Shown: positions 26,001-32,500 of the stretch, one piece after another
Position numbering within the stretch: position 1 is the stretch's first letter
Layout: each line of letters opens with the position of its first letter
DNA from: Chitinophagales bacterium
GTDB taxonomy: Bacteria; Bacteroidota; Bacteroidia; Chitinophagales; LD1
Assembly: GCA_016786765.1 (NCBI GenBank)
Contig: JAEUUZ010000022.1
Location: 98,443-148,294, forward strand
DNA length: 49,852 nucleotides
Direction: 5' to 3'
Made by a program: the position numbers and the translations under genes
Notes under the pieces: model-generated
Databases searched by the model: none
What the model saw: only the letters and a program-made list of their open reading frames with translations
What the model was told of the DNA's origin: nothing

Positions 26001-26690
26001 GGCGGAACTCCTGTGTATACCTATACATTTTCTAATGGCACACAAAACCAAACAGGCGATGCGACAAGTTTGAAAGCGAATACCTATACTGTTACAATTA
26101 CCGATGCTATGGGTTGTTCAATGGCCTATACTACTTTAGTGGAAGAGCCAGCTGCTGTTGCTCTTGTTGCTACATCGGTGTTGCCGGTGGATCTAACGTT
26201 GGGCGATTCAAAAGCATTGGAAGTTACATCAAACTACACCAATGCCGTATATCAATGGACACCTGCAACGGGCTTGAGTTGCACGAATTGTCCGAACCCT
26301 ACTGTAACCATCTACAACAGTTTAAAATATCAAGTTACGGCATCGGTAAGTCCGCATGGAAAAGTTTGTTCAGAACAAATCGCTTTCCCAGTTCAAGTAA
26401 CAAAGAATTACACCTTGTATGTGCCGAATGCATTCACTCCAAATGCCGATGGCATCAACGATTTATATGAAGTATTTGGCAATAAAAAAGCGTTGAAATT
26501 TATTGAGTTTATGGTGTTCAATCGTTGGGGAGAAATGATCTACAAATCGAATGACATCGACTTTACATGGGATGGTAAATACAAAGGCGATTTTGTGGGA
26601 ATGGGAGTGTATACATACCAATTGCATGCAACTTTTATGGATGGTTACAGCGATAGAGATTATAAGGGGACGATTACGGTGATAAGATAG
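23004..26690 (+). CDS. Large surface protein: L-type lectin, PKD, nine SprB repeats, CHU_C/type B C-terminal domain
   Basis: A 1228-residue secreted protein. Signal peptide residues 1-18 (MPRGLLFAFVLLSNLVFG). Residues about 19-275 form a legume/L-type lectin-like domain, with GADGMGFVLTRN, LAVEYDIFSN, EIDHVALDIDGG and WHTTRIVWNPTTQNLTVYFDGV. A PKD domain follows (GWDWDFGDASAHATTANPTHTF). Then nine SprB-type repeats of about 70-80 residues, each ending GxYxVTVTDxxGCS. The last ~90 residues (YVPNAFTPNADGINDLYEVFG to YKGTITVIR) are the gliding-motility-associated CHU_C domain, a type B T9SS signal. It is predicted to be exported by T9SS and act as an adhesin or matrix component; the carbohydrate is unknown. 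Confidence 0.92.
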   Translation: MPRGLLFAFVLLSNLVFGQSVPFIIKGSAVAYTGTPPYPNYSGCGCYQITPNQASKAGAVYNNNQIDLSQPFDFNFWVYFGTNSENTANLFNQNSGADGMGFVLTRNVSGLAAGGGGMGFGYLPHAADGSQSLAVEYDIFSNPKTFANGGNFDPPYPSAITQYEGNEIDHVALDIDGGIDHWPGNPPAVQANATNKNIEDGAWHTTRIVWNPTTQNLTVYFDGVQRFTYTFSANVVSTYFTGNPLVNWGWTGATGAKFNEQRVCMNFTPNFVVVNGANKKVCSNVVQFQDSSTSSLNKIIGWDWDFGDASAHATTANPTHTFPGPGTYTVTLIITDQSGCQATKSYPVTVAPITIAGTVTPITCSGGTNGGVTTTVSGGSGVYTNYTWSNAATTQSISNVAAGTYTITVQDNTGCTNSNTFTLTDPAALAGSLSSKTDVACFGQSTGAATVSATGGSGTYTVNWAPGGKTGLAVTGLSAGSYTATISQAGCPQTVQVPLTIAQPATALSATSAVTGATCTVGGTATVTPSGGTNPYTILWSDGNTNLNRTNLSAGKHYFTVTDGGSCSYADSVTISSSSSLTFTVQKDDPSCTNGLASGKIVYTVTGGTAPYTFAWSANTSSTIDSAVNLSAGNYSTTITDNSGCSVTNTVTINPAVQALSFTVNTVNKKCNGGVNDGKILYGVSGGTSPYTYVWSANASSTVDSAVNLDAGIYDVTITDMNGCSVANSATITQPAIALSIAASGKQDITCFGANNGQASITLQGGTTGYTYSWTPAVTSGATASNLSPGTYTVSGTDANGCSVTTSFAIVEPTVLSVSSSKTDLTCNQSGDGSITVNATGGTPAFTGYTYAWVPNAGTTGALTGLAAGTYQVTVTDSMNCSVVETVVLTEPQAIQLTAQVVDEPCFNDAKGTITPAANGGVPNYIFSIEVGGTFVPATGTAFNLLPAGTYNVKVTDGNSCEQINAFTINQPAAILATFANDTVKCFGESNGAIHALANGGTPVYTYTFSNGTQNQTGDATSLKANTYTVTITDAMGCSMAYTTLVEEPAAVALVATSVLPVDLTLGDSKALEVTSNYTNAVYQWTPATGLSCTNCPNPTVTIYNSLKYQVTASVSPHGKVCSEQIAFPVQVTKNYTLYVPNAFTPNADGINDLYEVFGNKKALKFIEFMVFNRWGEMIYKSNDIDFTWDGKYKGDFVGMGVYTYQLHATFMDGYSDRDYKGTITVIR

Positions 26691-26743
26691 GAATGCTTTA
26701 TGTGCTCGCTTCTAGATGTTAGTTTTAATTTCAATTCGTGTGC

Positions 26744-27136
26744 ATGCTTTCAGCAGTTAAAATTTATCGCGTTTTCAATGTGTTGATAGCTTGTGTATGG
26801 TTTGCTAATGGATTGCTGTGTAAAGTGCTTCATCTTGTTCCCCGTCACGAGCAGATTGTTGCACGGATTTTGGGCGAAACCTATGCACATCCTTTAACTG
26901 TTTTGATAGGATGTTCTGAAGTAGTGATGGGGCTTTGGGTGTTATCAGGATATAAGTCGAAATTCAATGCCATAGTGCAGATTGTAATTGTGTTGAGTAT
27001 GAATATACTTGAGTTTTGTATGGCTGCCGATTTACTACTATGGGGTAAATTAAATGCCTTTTTTGCCTTGTTGTTTGCACTGTTCGTTTATTGCGTTGCG
27101 TTTTATTGGAAAACCCAACCCTCAAAAAAAATATAA
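26744..27136 (+). CDS. DoxX-like four-helix membrane protein
   Basis: A 130-residue protein with four predicted helices, for example VFNVLIACVWFANGLLCKVL, HPLTVLIGCSEVVMGLWVLSG, FNAIVQIVIVLSMNILEFCM and LNAFFALLFALFVYCVAFYW. The pattern fits the DoxX-like family, whose biochemical role is poorly known. ATG at 26744 is preferred to the GTG two codons upstream. It heads a run of four genes with 1-base to 4-base overlaps or gaps: this gene, DUF2071, methyltransferase and a second 4-TM protein. The gap to the next gene is one base. Confidence 0.78.
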   Translation: MLSAVKIYRVFNVLIACVWFANGLLCKVLHLVPRHEQIVARILGETYAHPLTVLIGCSEVVMGLWVLSGYKSKFNAIVQIVIVLSMNILEFCMAADLLLWGKLNAFFALLFALFVYCVAFYWKTQPSKKI

Positions 27137-27137
27137 C

Positions 27138-27878
27138 ATGTTTTCTTTTTTGAAAAAGCATCCTTTTACTGTAGAGGCATTTTTCGAACACTCTGTGGTA
27201 CTTACGTTTGCCGTACCGAAAGCACAATTGGAAGCAATAATTCCGGAATGTTTGGCGTTAGATACTTTTCAAGATCAGTGGGCATTTGTTGCCATAGCGT
27301 TAGTCCAAACTAAGGGCTTAAGACCTAAGGGCTTCCCGATTTTTATGGGAAACGATTTTTTTTTGATTGGGTATAGAATCTTTGTTCGTTACACCAATAA
27401 TGCTGGTAAGCGCTTACGCGGTTTATATATTTTGAAGTCGGAAACCGACAAGCGTAAGATGGAATATTTAGGCAATCTTTTTACACAGTATAATTATTCC
27501 ACCACCGATATTACGCAGCAACAAACACCCAGTGAGTTAGTTATTCAATCCAAGCAATCTGATTTTCGATTAGCCTTTAGGGAGATTACAATAGATGCAA
27601 CACTTCCCCAAGGTTCACCTTTTGCAGATTGGAAAGAAGCACGACAGTTTGCAGGGCCATTACCCAATACATTCACGTATGATGCTCAACGAAAAGAGGT
27701 GCTTATCATAGAGGGGTTGAGAAAAAACTGGACACCAAAACCTTTGCAAGTGTTCGATTATCATTTTGCTTTTCTGGAAACTTTACCTATCGAAAAGCCT
27801 ATTTTAGCGAATGCGTTCATCATGCATAATATTCCTTATACTTGGAAGAAGGGACGAACAGAAATATGGAAGCCATGA
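27138..27878 (+). CDS. DUF2071-like protein
   Basis: A 246-residue cytoplasmic protein. The opening FTVEAFFEHSVVLTFAVPKAQLEAIIPECLALDTFQDQWAFVAIALVQTKGLRPKGFP and the centre NDFFLIGYRIFVRYTNN are like DUF2071/acetoacetate-decarboxylase-fold proteins (the family of YqjF), which are uncharacterised. A later segment, FVWN-free FAFLETLPIEKPILANAFIMHNIPYTWKKGR, ends the protein. ATG at 27138 follows the previous stop by one base; the open frame goes further upstream, but that part overlaps the DoxX-like gene. The stop overlaps the methyltransferase ATG (ATGA). Confidence 0.75.
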   Translation: MFSFLKKHPFTVEAFFEHSVVLTFAVPKAQLEAIIPECLALDTFQDQWAFVAIALVQTKGLRPKGFPIFMGNDFFLIGYRIFVRYTNNAGKRLRGLYILKSETDKRKMEYLGNLFTQYNYSTTDITQQQTPSELVIQSKQSDFRLAFREITIDATLPQGSPFADWKEARQFAGPLPNTFTYDAQRKEVLIIEGLRKNWTPKPLQVFDYHFAFLETLPIEKPILANAFIMHNIPYTWKKGRTEIWKP

Positions 27879-28612
27879 GGAAACCACTCCAAGGTATTCG
27901 AAATGTAATCGTGTTTAACTGGCATTATTATGTGATGTCACTTGGCATTATTCTATTGATATTGGTATTTACTCGCTATTTAAATCCAACTGCTCAAGTG
28001 CTGCTTTACTCGCTTTGTGGGCTAGTACTCTTCTCAGTAGTGGTATCGCTGCTGGTTACACTTTACATATACGATTTCTCGTCATTATATAGTTTGGAAT
28101 GGGTTGATATGGTTGATGATGACATCACCATTGTAAATATTCATGCAGGTTTTGATGAAACTTCAGCTCTGCTAAAAACTAAATTTCCAACAGCAACAAT
28201 ACATGTGTTTGATTTTTACAATCCGAAAAAACATACTGAAGTGTCTATCGAAAGGGCTAGGAAATATTTCCCATTCACTAATGATTCAATAGCTATTGAT
28301 ACTGCACAATTACCTTTACCCAACGGTGCTGTTTCCAAATTGTTTTTGATATTGGCTGCACACGAAATTCGGGATAAAGAAGAACAAGTGATTTTCTTCA
28401 AAGAAATACATCGCGTTTTAAAAAATGACGGAGCCATTTATGTGACCGAGCATGTAAGGGATATTCCTAATTTTTTCGCCTACACTATCGGGTGCTTTCA
28501 TTTTTTCTCACAACAACATTGGTTAAACGTGTTTCAAGCAGCGCAACTAAAAATGGCAAAGCAGATAAAAACTACACCTTTTATTACCACCTACAAACTT
28601 ACTAAACTGTGA
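27875..28612 (+). CDS. Membrane-anchored SAM-dependent methyltransferase
   Basis: A 245-residue protein. Two N-terminal membrane helices, VMSLGIILLILVFTRYL and VLLYSLCGLVLFSVVVSLLVTLY, precede a class I methyltransferase-like domain. The domain lacks a classical GxGxG loop; it reads ITIVNIHAGFDETSALLKTKFPTATIHVFDFYNP, then LPLPNGAVSKLFLILAAHEIRDKEEQVIFFKEIHRVLKNDGAIYVTEHVRD, the post-I and motif III pattern of this fold (LKxxGxxxxxE). The start ATG at 27875 overlaps the upstream stop; ATG at 27866 is an alternative. Substrate unknown; the DUF2071 and DoxX partners give no metabolite. Confidence 0.78.
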   Translation: MRKPLQGIRNVIVFNWHYYVMSLGIILLILVFTRYLNPTAQVLLYSLCGLVLFSVVVSLLVTLYIYDFSSLYSLEWVDMVDDDITIVNIHAGFDETSALLKTKFPTATIHVFDFYNPKKHTEVSIERARKYFPFTNDSIAIDTAQLPLPNGAVSKLFLILAAHEIRDKEEQVIFFKEIHRVLKNDGAIYVTEHVRDIPNFFAYTIGCFHFFSQQHWLNVFQAAQLKMAKQIKTTPFITTYKLTKL

Positions 28613-29034
28613 TGGAAATGCATTTGCATGTTATTGGGGTACTATTGATTTTATTAGCACTAGTTCATATTTTTTTTCCTTCCTATTTCGAGTGGAAAAA
28701 GGAATTACAGATGTTAAGTACAATCAATAAAGAAATGATGGTTGTTCATACATTATTTATTGCTTTAACCGTTTTTCTTATGGGGGTATTGTGTTTAACG
28801 TCTGCCCAAGAGCTAACGGAGACCGTGTTCGGTCAACGAATTGCTTTTGGTATAGCAGCATTTTGGATTGTTCGTTTGCTCATTCAGCTTTTTGGTTATT
28901 CTTCTATATTATGGAAGGGTAAAAGATTCGAAACGGTGATTCATATTCTCTTTACTGTTTTATGGTTTTACATAAGCACCGTTTTTGTGCTAGTTGCATT
29001 GGGAAGGTCAAACGAATGTGTTATCTTTTTCTAA
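28612..29034 (+). CDS. Four-helix membrane protein of unknown function
   Basis: A 140-residue integral membrane protein with four helices: LHVIGVLLILLALVHIFFPSYF, MMVVHTLFIALTVFLMGVLCLTS, IAFGIAAFWIVRLLIQLFGYS and VIHILFTVLWFYISTVFVLVALG. I do not recognise the family with certainty. The ATG at 28612 overlaps the methyltransferase stop by one base (TGATG). It is the last gene of the four-gene operon; no terminator hairpin was found in the 67 bp before the next gene. Confidence 0.72.
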   Translation: MEMHLHVIGVLLILLALVHIFFPSYFEWKKELQMLSTINKEMMVVHTLFIALTVFLMGVLCLTSAQELTETVFGQRIAFGIAAFWIVRLLIQLFGYSSILWKGKRFETVIHILFTVLWFYISTVFVLVALGRSNECVIFF

Positions 29035-29101
29035 TCTTTATAATCTCAGTTTTATGAATCGATAATTATTTCTACATTTATTTCAACCAAAATTAAAACA
29101 A

Positions 29102-29662
29102 ATGAAAAATCTATTGCTTATCGCATTACTCTGCATTGGAACATATGCCGATGCTCAATTAACGCTAAACAATGTAACACTGGCAGCTAAATTAAAAACC
29201 GACAAATCGGAGCTTGTGCTGAATGGAGGCGGAATTCGAAAAAAGGCATTTTTTAAAGTATATGTTGCCGGCTTATACACTACTGCAAAAAGTAATAATG
29301 CCGATGCTTTGGTGAATGGAGATCAAGAAATGGCAGTACGTTTACAGATTACCTCTTCGGTGGTAAGCAGCAGTAACTTATCTGAGTCTATTCGCGAAGG
29401 ATTTACAAAAGCTACGAAAGGCAATACGGCAGCTATTCAGTCGCGCATTGATGCGTTTATCAATACGTTTTCAAAGGAAGAAGTAAAAGAAGGTGATATT
29501 TTCACTTTAGTTTACATTCCGGGTGAAGGCGTGAAAGCATTTAAGAACGGTAAGTTTCAGAGTACAACAACCGGTATGGATTTTAAGAAAGCATTATTCG
29601 GTATTTGGTTAGGAGCCGATCCAGTAGATGCTGATTTGAAAAAAGGACTTTTAGGCAGTTAA
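29102..29662 (+). CDS. Secreted chalcone-isomerase-like protein
   Basis: A 186-residue protein with signal peptide (MKNLLLIALLCIGTYADAQ). The mature part has the chalcone isomerase-like pattern: LVLNGGGIRKKAFFKVYVAGLYTTAKSNN, MAVRLQITSSVVSSSNLSESIREGFTKA, GDIFTLVYIPGEGVKAFKNGK and KKALFGIWLGADPVDADLKKGLLG. Plant-type catalysis of flavonoids is not expected; bacterial relatives are thought to bind fatty acids or similar hydrophobic ligands, so the enzyme label is formal. A strong terminator follows. Confidence 0.88.
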   Translation: MKNLLLIALLCIGTYADAQLTLNNVTLAAKLKTDKSELVLNGGGIRKKAFFKVYVAGLYTTAKSNNADALVNGDQEMAVRLQITSSVVSSSNLSESIREGFTKATKGNTAAIQSRIDAFINTFSKEEVKEGDIFTLVYIPGEGVKAFKNGKFQSTTTGMDFKKALFGIWLGADPVDADLKKGLLGS

Positions 29663-29683
29663 GTACTGCTTTTTCATGATTAG

Positions 29684-29720
29684 AAAACGGAGGTTGGATA
29701 TAATTTCAATCTCCGTTTTT
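29684..29720 (+). terminator. Intrinsic terminator
   Basis: AAAACGGAGGTTG (29684-29696) pairs with CAATCTCCGTTTT (29707-29719), a 13-bp stem with one G-U pair and a loop of ten bases, followed by more T residues. It lies 21 bp past the stop of the chalcone-isomerase-like gene. Confidence 0.88.
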
Positions 29721-29829
29721 CATTTTTGACGGAATGCTATTTTCAATTTATTCATTTTTTGTTCCTTTGCATCCGCAAGAATAATCTTGTATTAAAACCA
29801 TTCATTAATCCCCATAATTCAACTTTTTT

Positions 29830-32127
29830 ATGGATATTTTTTCTTTCGTAGGGACTTATTATCCCTTTATTCTATTGGCCTTAGGGGCTTTGTTTGTTTT
29901 GTTTAATTCCTTTGTGAATGTAGGAGGCGATGAGCTGGCTACATTAGAAAGGCGGTGGCTCGGCAAAGAGATGGCCGATGGGAGAACCGTTGCCCTATCC
30001 GGAGAAGTGGGTGTACAAGCTAAAATTTTAGGTCCGGGTTTACACTTTATGTTGCCATTTATTTTTAAACCGGTTAAACATAAATATCTAGTGATTCGCG
30101 ATAGTCAGATTGGAATCGTTTATTCTATCACCGGTAAGTCGATTCCGCAAGGGCAGTTCATGGCTTCTTCAGTGGAGTCGGATATGTATCAAGATGGCGA
30201 AAAATTCTTGTTGAACGGAGGACAAAAAGGGCCACAAGTGGGTATTATTCCTCCGGGAGAGCATCGAATCAATCCGCATCTTTTTAATGTAAAGGTTACC
30301 AATGCCGTTTTTGTTGGCGAAGATGAAGTAGCTGTGGTGGAAGCCATAGACGGACAACCGATTGAAGCCGGTCGGATTTTTGCGAAACCGGTGTTGTGTG
30401 GAAACTTTCAAGATGGAGATGCATTCTTGAAAAATGGCGGACAGAAGGGGCCTCAAGTAAGTGTGTTAACTCCGGGTATCTATCGTATTAATACCGATTT
30501 GTTTAGTGTAGATATTCAGAAAGCAACAGTAGTGCCTGGTGGGCATATTTGTTTGGTTACGGCTATGGATGGCAATCAAATTCCGGACGGACGTTTGTTG
30601 GCTGATAAAGTAGAAGGTCATTCCAACTTTGAGAAAGGGGAGGTGTTTATTGCAACTAACGGACAGAAAGGTCGTCAGATTCAGCATTTGATGCCGGGAA
30701 CCTATCGTATCAATCCAAAGTTATTCTTGATTAGTAAGCCTATTGAATGGGTGCAATTGGAATCGGATGAAGTAGGTATTGTAACGATTTTGGAAGGTAA
30801 ACCAATTACCGATGCCAGCAAAATTGCGGCTGATGAGGTGCCGTTAGATGTACATCAAAACTATCAAGATACTGATGCGTTCTTGAAAGCAGGCGGACAG
30901 AAAGGGTTGCAGATTCCGGTGTTGCGTGCCGGTGCTTATGCTATTAATCCTTGGTTTGCTTCGGTGAAGAAACAAAAAATGGTAGAAGTAAAGATTGGTG
31001 AATGTGCTGTTGTAACAGGCTTTGTGGGCGATGAAGGCGTAGATACTTCGGATATGAATGTGAATGCAAAAATTGTTGATAACGGTAAAAAAGGAATTTG
31101 GAAAGAGCCGCTGGGGCCGGGTAAACATGCATTGAACTTAGAAATTTGCAAAGTAGATATTGTTCCTACCACACAAATCTTATTGAGTTGGGCCGATGAC
31201 GAATCGAGCTCACATAAGTTTGATGCGAATTTGAAAACGATAACGCTTAGAACTTCAGATGCGTTTAACGTGAACATGGATGTGCGCGTGATTATTCACA
31301 TTGCGATGGCCGATGCTCCGAAAGTAGTGGCTAACTTAGGTTCTGTCGATAACATGATTTCGCAAGTGTTGGAGCCTGCTATCAGTTCACACTTTAGAAA
31401 TGCGGCACAAGCAGTTCAAGCGCTGGATTTATATACGAAACGGGCCGAGTTGCAACAAAAAGCCAAAGAGCATATTCAGAATGTATTGAAGATTCACCAT
31501 ATCGAATCGAAAGATACCATGATTGCCGATGTAGTATTGCCGAAAGAGTTAACGAAAACGGTTACGGATCGTCAGATTGCAACGCAAGAGCGAGCCACTT
31601 TTAAAACCCAAATGGAAGCCCAAGAAGAACGTAAAAAATTAGAGAATGCAACAGCACAAGCCGATATGCAAAAGCAGGTAGTAGAATCGGAAAGGGGAGT
31701 AGAGATTTCGAAAAACTTAGCCGATGCAGCAATTCGCAAAGCGGATGGAGATGCAGAGGCTACAAAATTAAAAGCCAATGCCGATGCAGAAAACCAAAAA
31801 GTGTTAGCCGGAGCGCAAGCAGAAGCTATAAAATTGAAAGCCGGTGCCGATGCGGAAGCCATTCAGAAAACGGGTGAGGCCGAAGCAGGAATTATTTTGG
31901 AGAAAGGAAAGTCTACTGCAGAAGCTTACAAATTACAAGTCGATGCCATGGGTAAAGACAATTTTGGACAGTTGAAAATCATTGAGCAGATAGCGCAAAA
32001 CAACATGAAGTTGATTCCGGAAACCTTAATTTCAGGTGGCGGAGCAGGAGGTGGCAACTTGGAAAATATGATGGGAATTATGTTGTTGGAAAAGTTGACC
32101 GGAAAGAAGGAAGGCGATTCCAATTGA
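29830..32127 (+). CDS. SPFH-domain (flotillin-like) protein with six tandem N-terminal modules
   Basis: A 765-residue membrane-anchored protein: one N-terminal helix (residues 11-26), then six spaced modules each centred on GQKGxQxxxLxPGxYRINPxLF (near residues 56, 129, 202, 276, 354 and 418, spacing 64-78), an SPFH domain (about 445-565, TLRTSDAFNVNMDVRVIIHI), an Ala/Glu/Lys-rich coiled coil (about 575-700, QAEAIKLKAGADAEAI) and a Gly-rich linker before the C-terminal helix. SPFH proteins form large rings that organise membrane microdomains and control proteases or trafficking; ordinary flotillins have no repeats before SPFH. No NfeD partner is adjacent. A perfect terminator hairpin follows. 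Confidence 0.88.
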   Translation: MDIFSFVGTYYPFILLALGALFVLFNSFVNVGGDELATLERRWLGKEMADGRTVALSGEVGVQAKILGPGLHFMLPFIFKPVKHKYLVIRDSQIGIVYSITGKSIPQGQFMASSVESDMYQDGEKFLLNGGQKGPQVGIIPPGEHRINPHLFNVKVTNAVFVGEDEVAVVEAIDGQPIEAGRIFAKPVLCGNFQDGDAFLKNGGQKGPQVSVLTPGIYRINTDLFSVDIQKATVVPGGHICLVTAMDGNQIPDGRLLADKVEGHSNFEKGEVFIATNGQKGRQIQHLMPGTYRINPKLFLISKPIEWVQLESDEVGIVTILEGKPITDASKIAADEVPLDVHQNYQDTDAFLKAGGQKGLQIPVLRAGAYAINPWFASVKKQKMVEVKIGECAVVTGFVGDEGVDTSDMNVNAKIVDNGKKGIWKEPLGPGKHALNLEICKVDIVPTTQILLSWADDESSSHKFDANLKTITLRTSDAFNVNMDVRVIIHIAMADAPKVVANLGSVDNMISQVLEPAISSHFRNAAQAVQALDLYTKRAELQQKAKEHIQNVLKIHHIESKDTMIADVVLPKELTKTVTDRQIATQERATFKTQMEAQEERKKLENATAQADMQKQVVESERGVEISKNLADAAIRKADGDAEATKLKANADAENQKVLAGAQAEAIKLKAGADAEAIQKTGEAEAGIILEKGKSTAEAYKLQVDAMGKDNFGQLKIIEQIAQNNMKLIPETLISGGGAGGGNLENMMGIMLLEKLTGKKEGDSN

Positions 32128-32149
32128 TTTTTTTATAAGCTATTGATTT

Positions 32150-32194
32150 TCAGTCTATTTAGAGTTGCACTCTAAATAGACTGAAGTGTTTTTG
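32150..32194 (+). terminator. Intrinsic terminator (16-bp stem)
   Basis: TCAGTCTATTTAGAGT (32150-32165) and ACTCTAAATAGACTGA (32169-32184) are perfect complements around a 3-base TGC loop. A T-rich run (GTGTTTTTGTG) follows. It lies 22 bp after the SPFH stop. Confidence 0.85.
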
Positions 32195-32500
32195 TGTTAG
32201 TCTACTCTTTTAAAATTCGGTTTCGATGCGGAGAAAATACAAGAATTCGCATACTAGCTTTCAAAATGGCACTGGTTTGTGGTTTAGGCTTTGATACCAA
32301 TCCGATGAGTATTGAGATATGAGTATTTAAAAGGAACTTAATATTCTTTTCAATTATTTTATTTTCCAAAAGAAAACATTACGGAAAAATGTTATACGAC
32401 AAAATTGTGTATAAGTTATCTTTTTGTTAAAAAAACTAGACAGATTCGTGTTTTTTTTTTACACTTGTAGTCAATGTATAATAAAATAAAAAAACAAAAC
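32195..32500. other. Region upstream of the giant gene with a T10 tract
   Basis: No gene is credible in this AT-rich 306-bp stretch. It contains the T10 homopolymer at 32451-32460 that directly adjoins TACACTTG (32460-32467), a one-mismatch -7 box. A run of A/T-rich sequence and a short ATG-rich segment follow up to the giant gene's ATG. No -33 element is seen at the normal distance. Confidence 0.6.
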
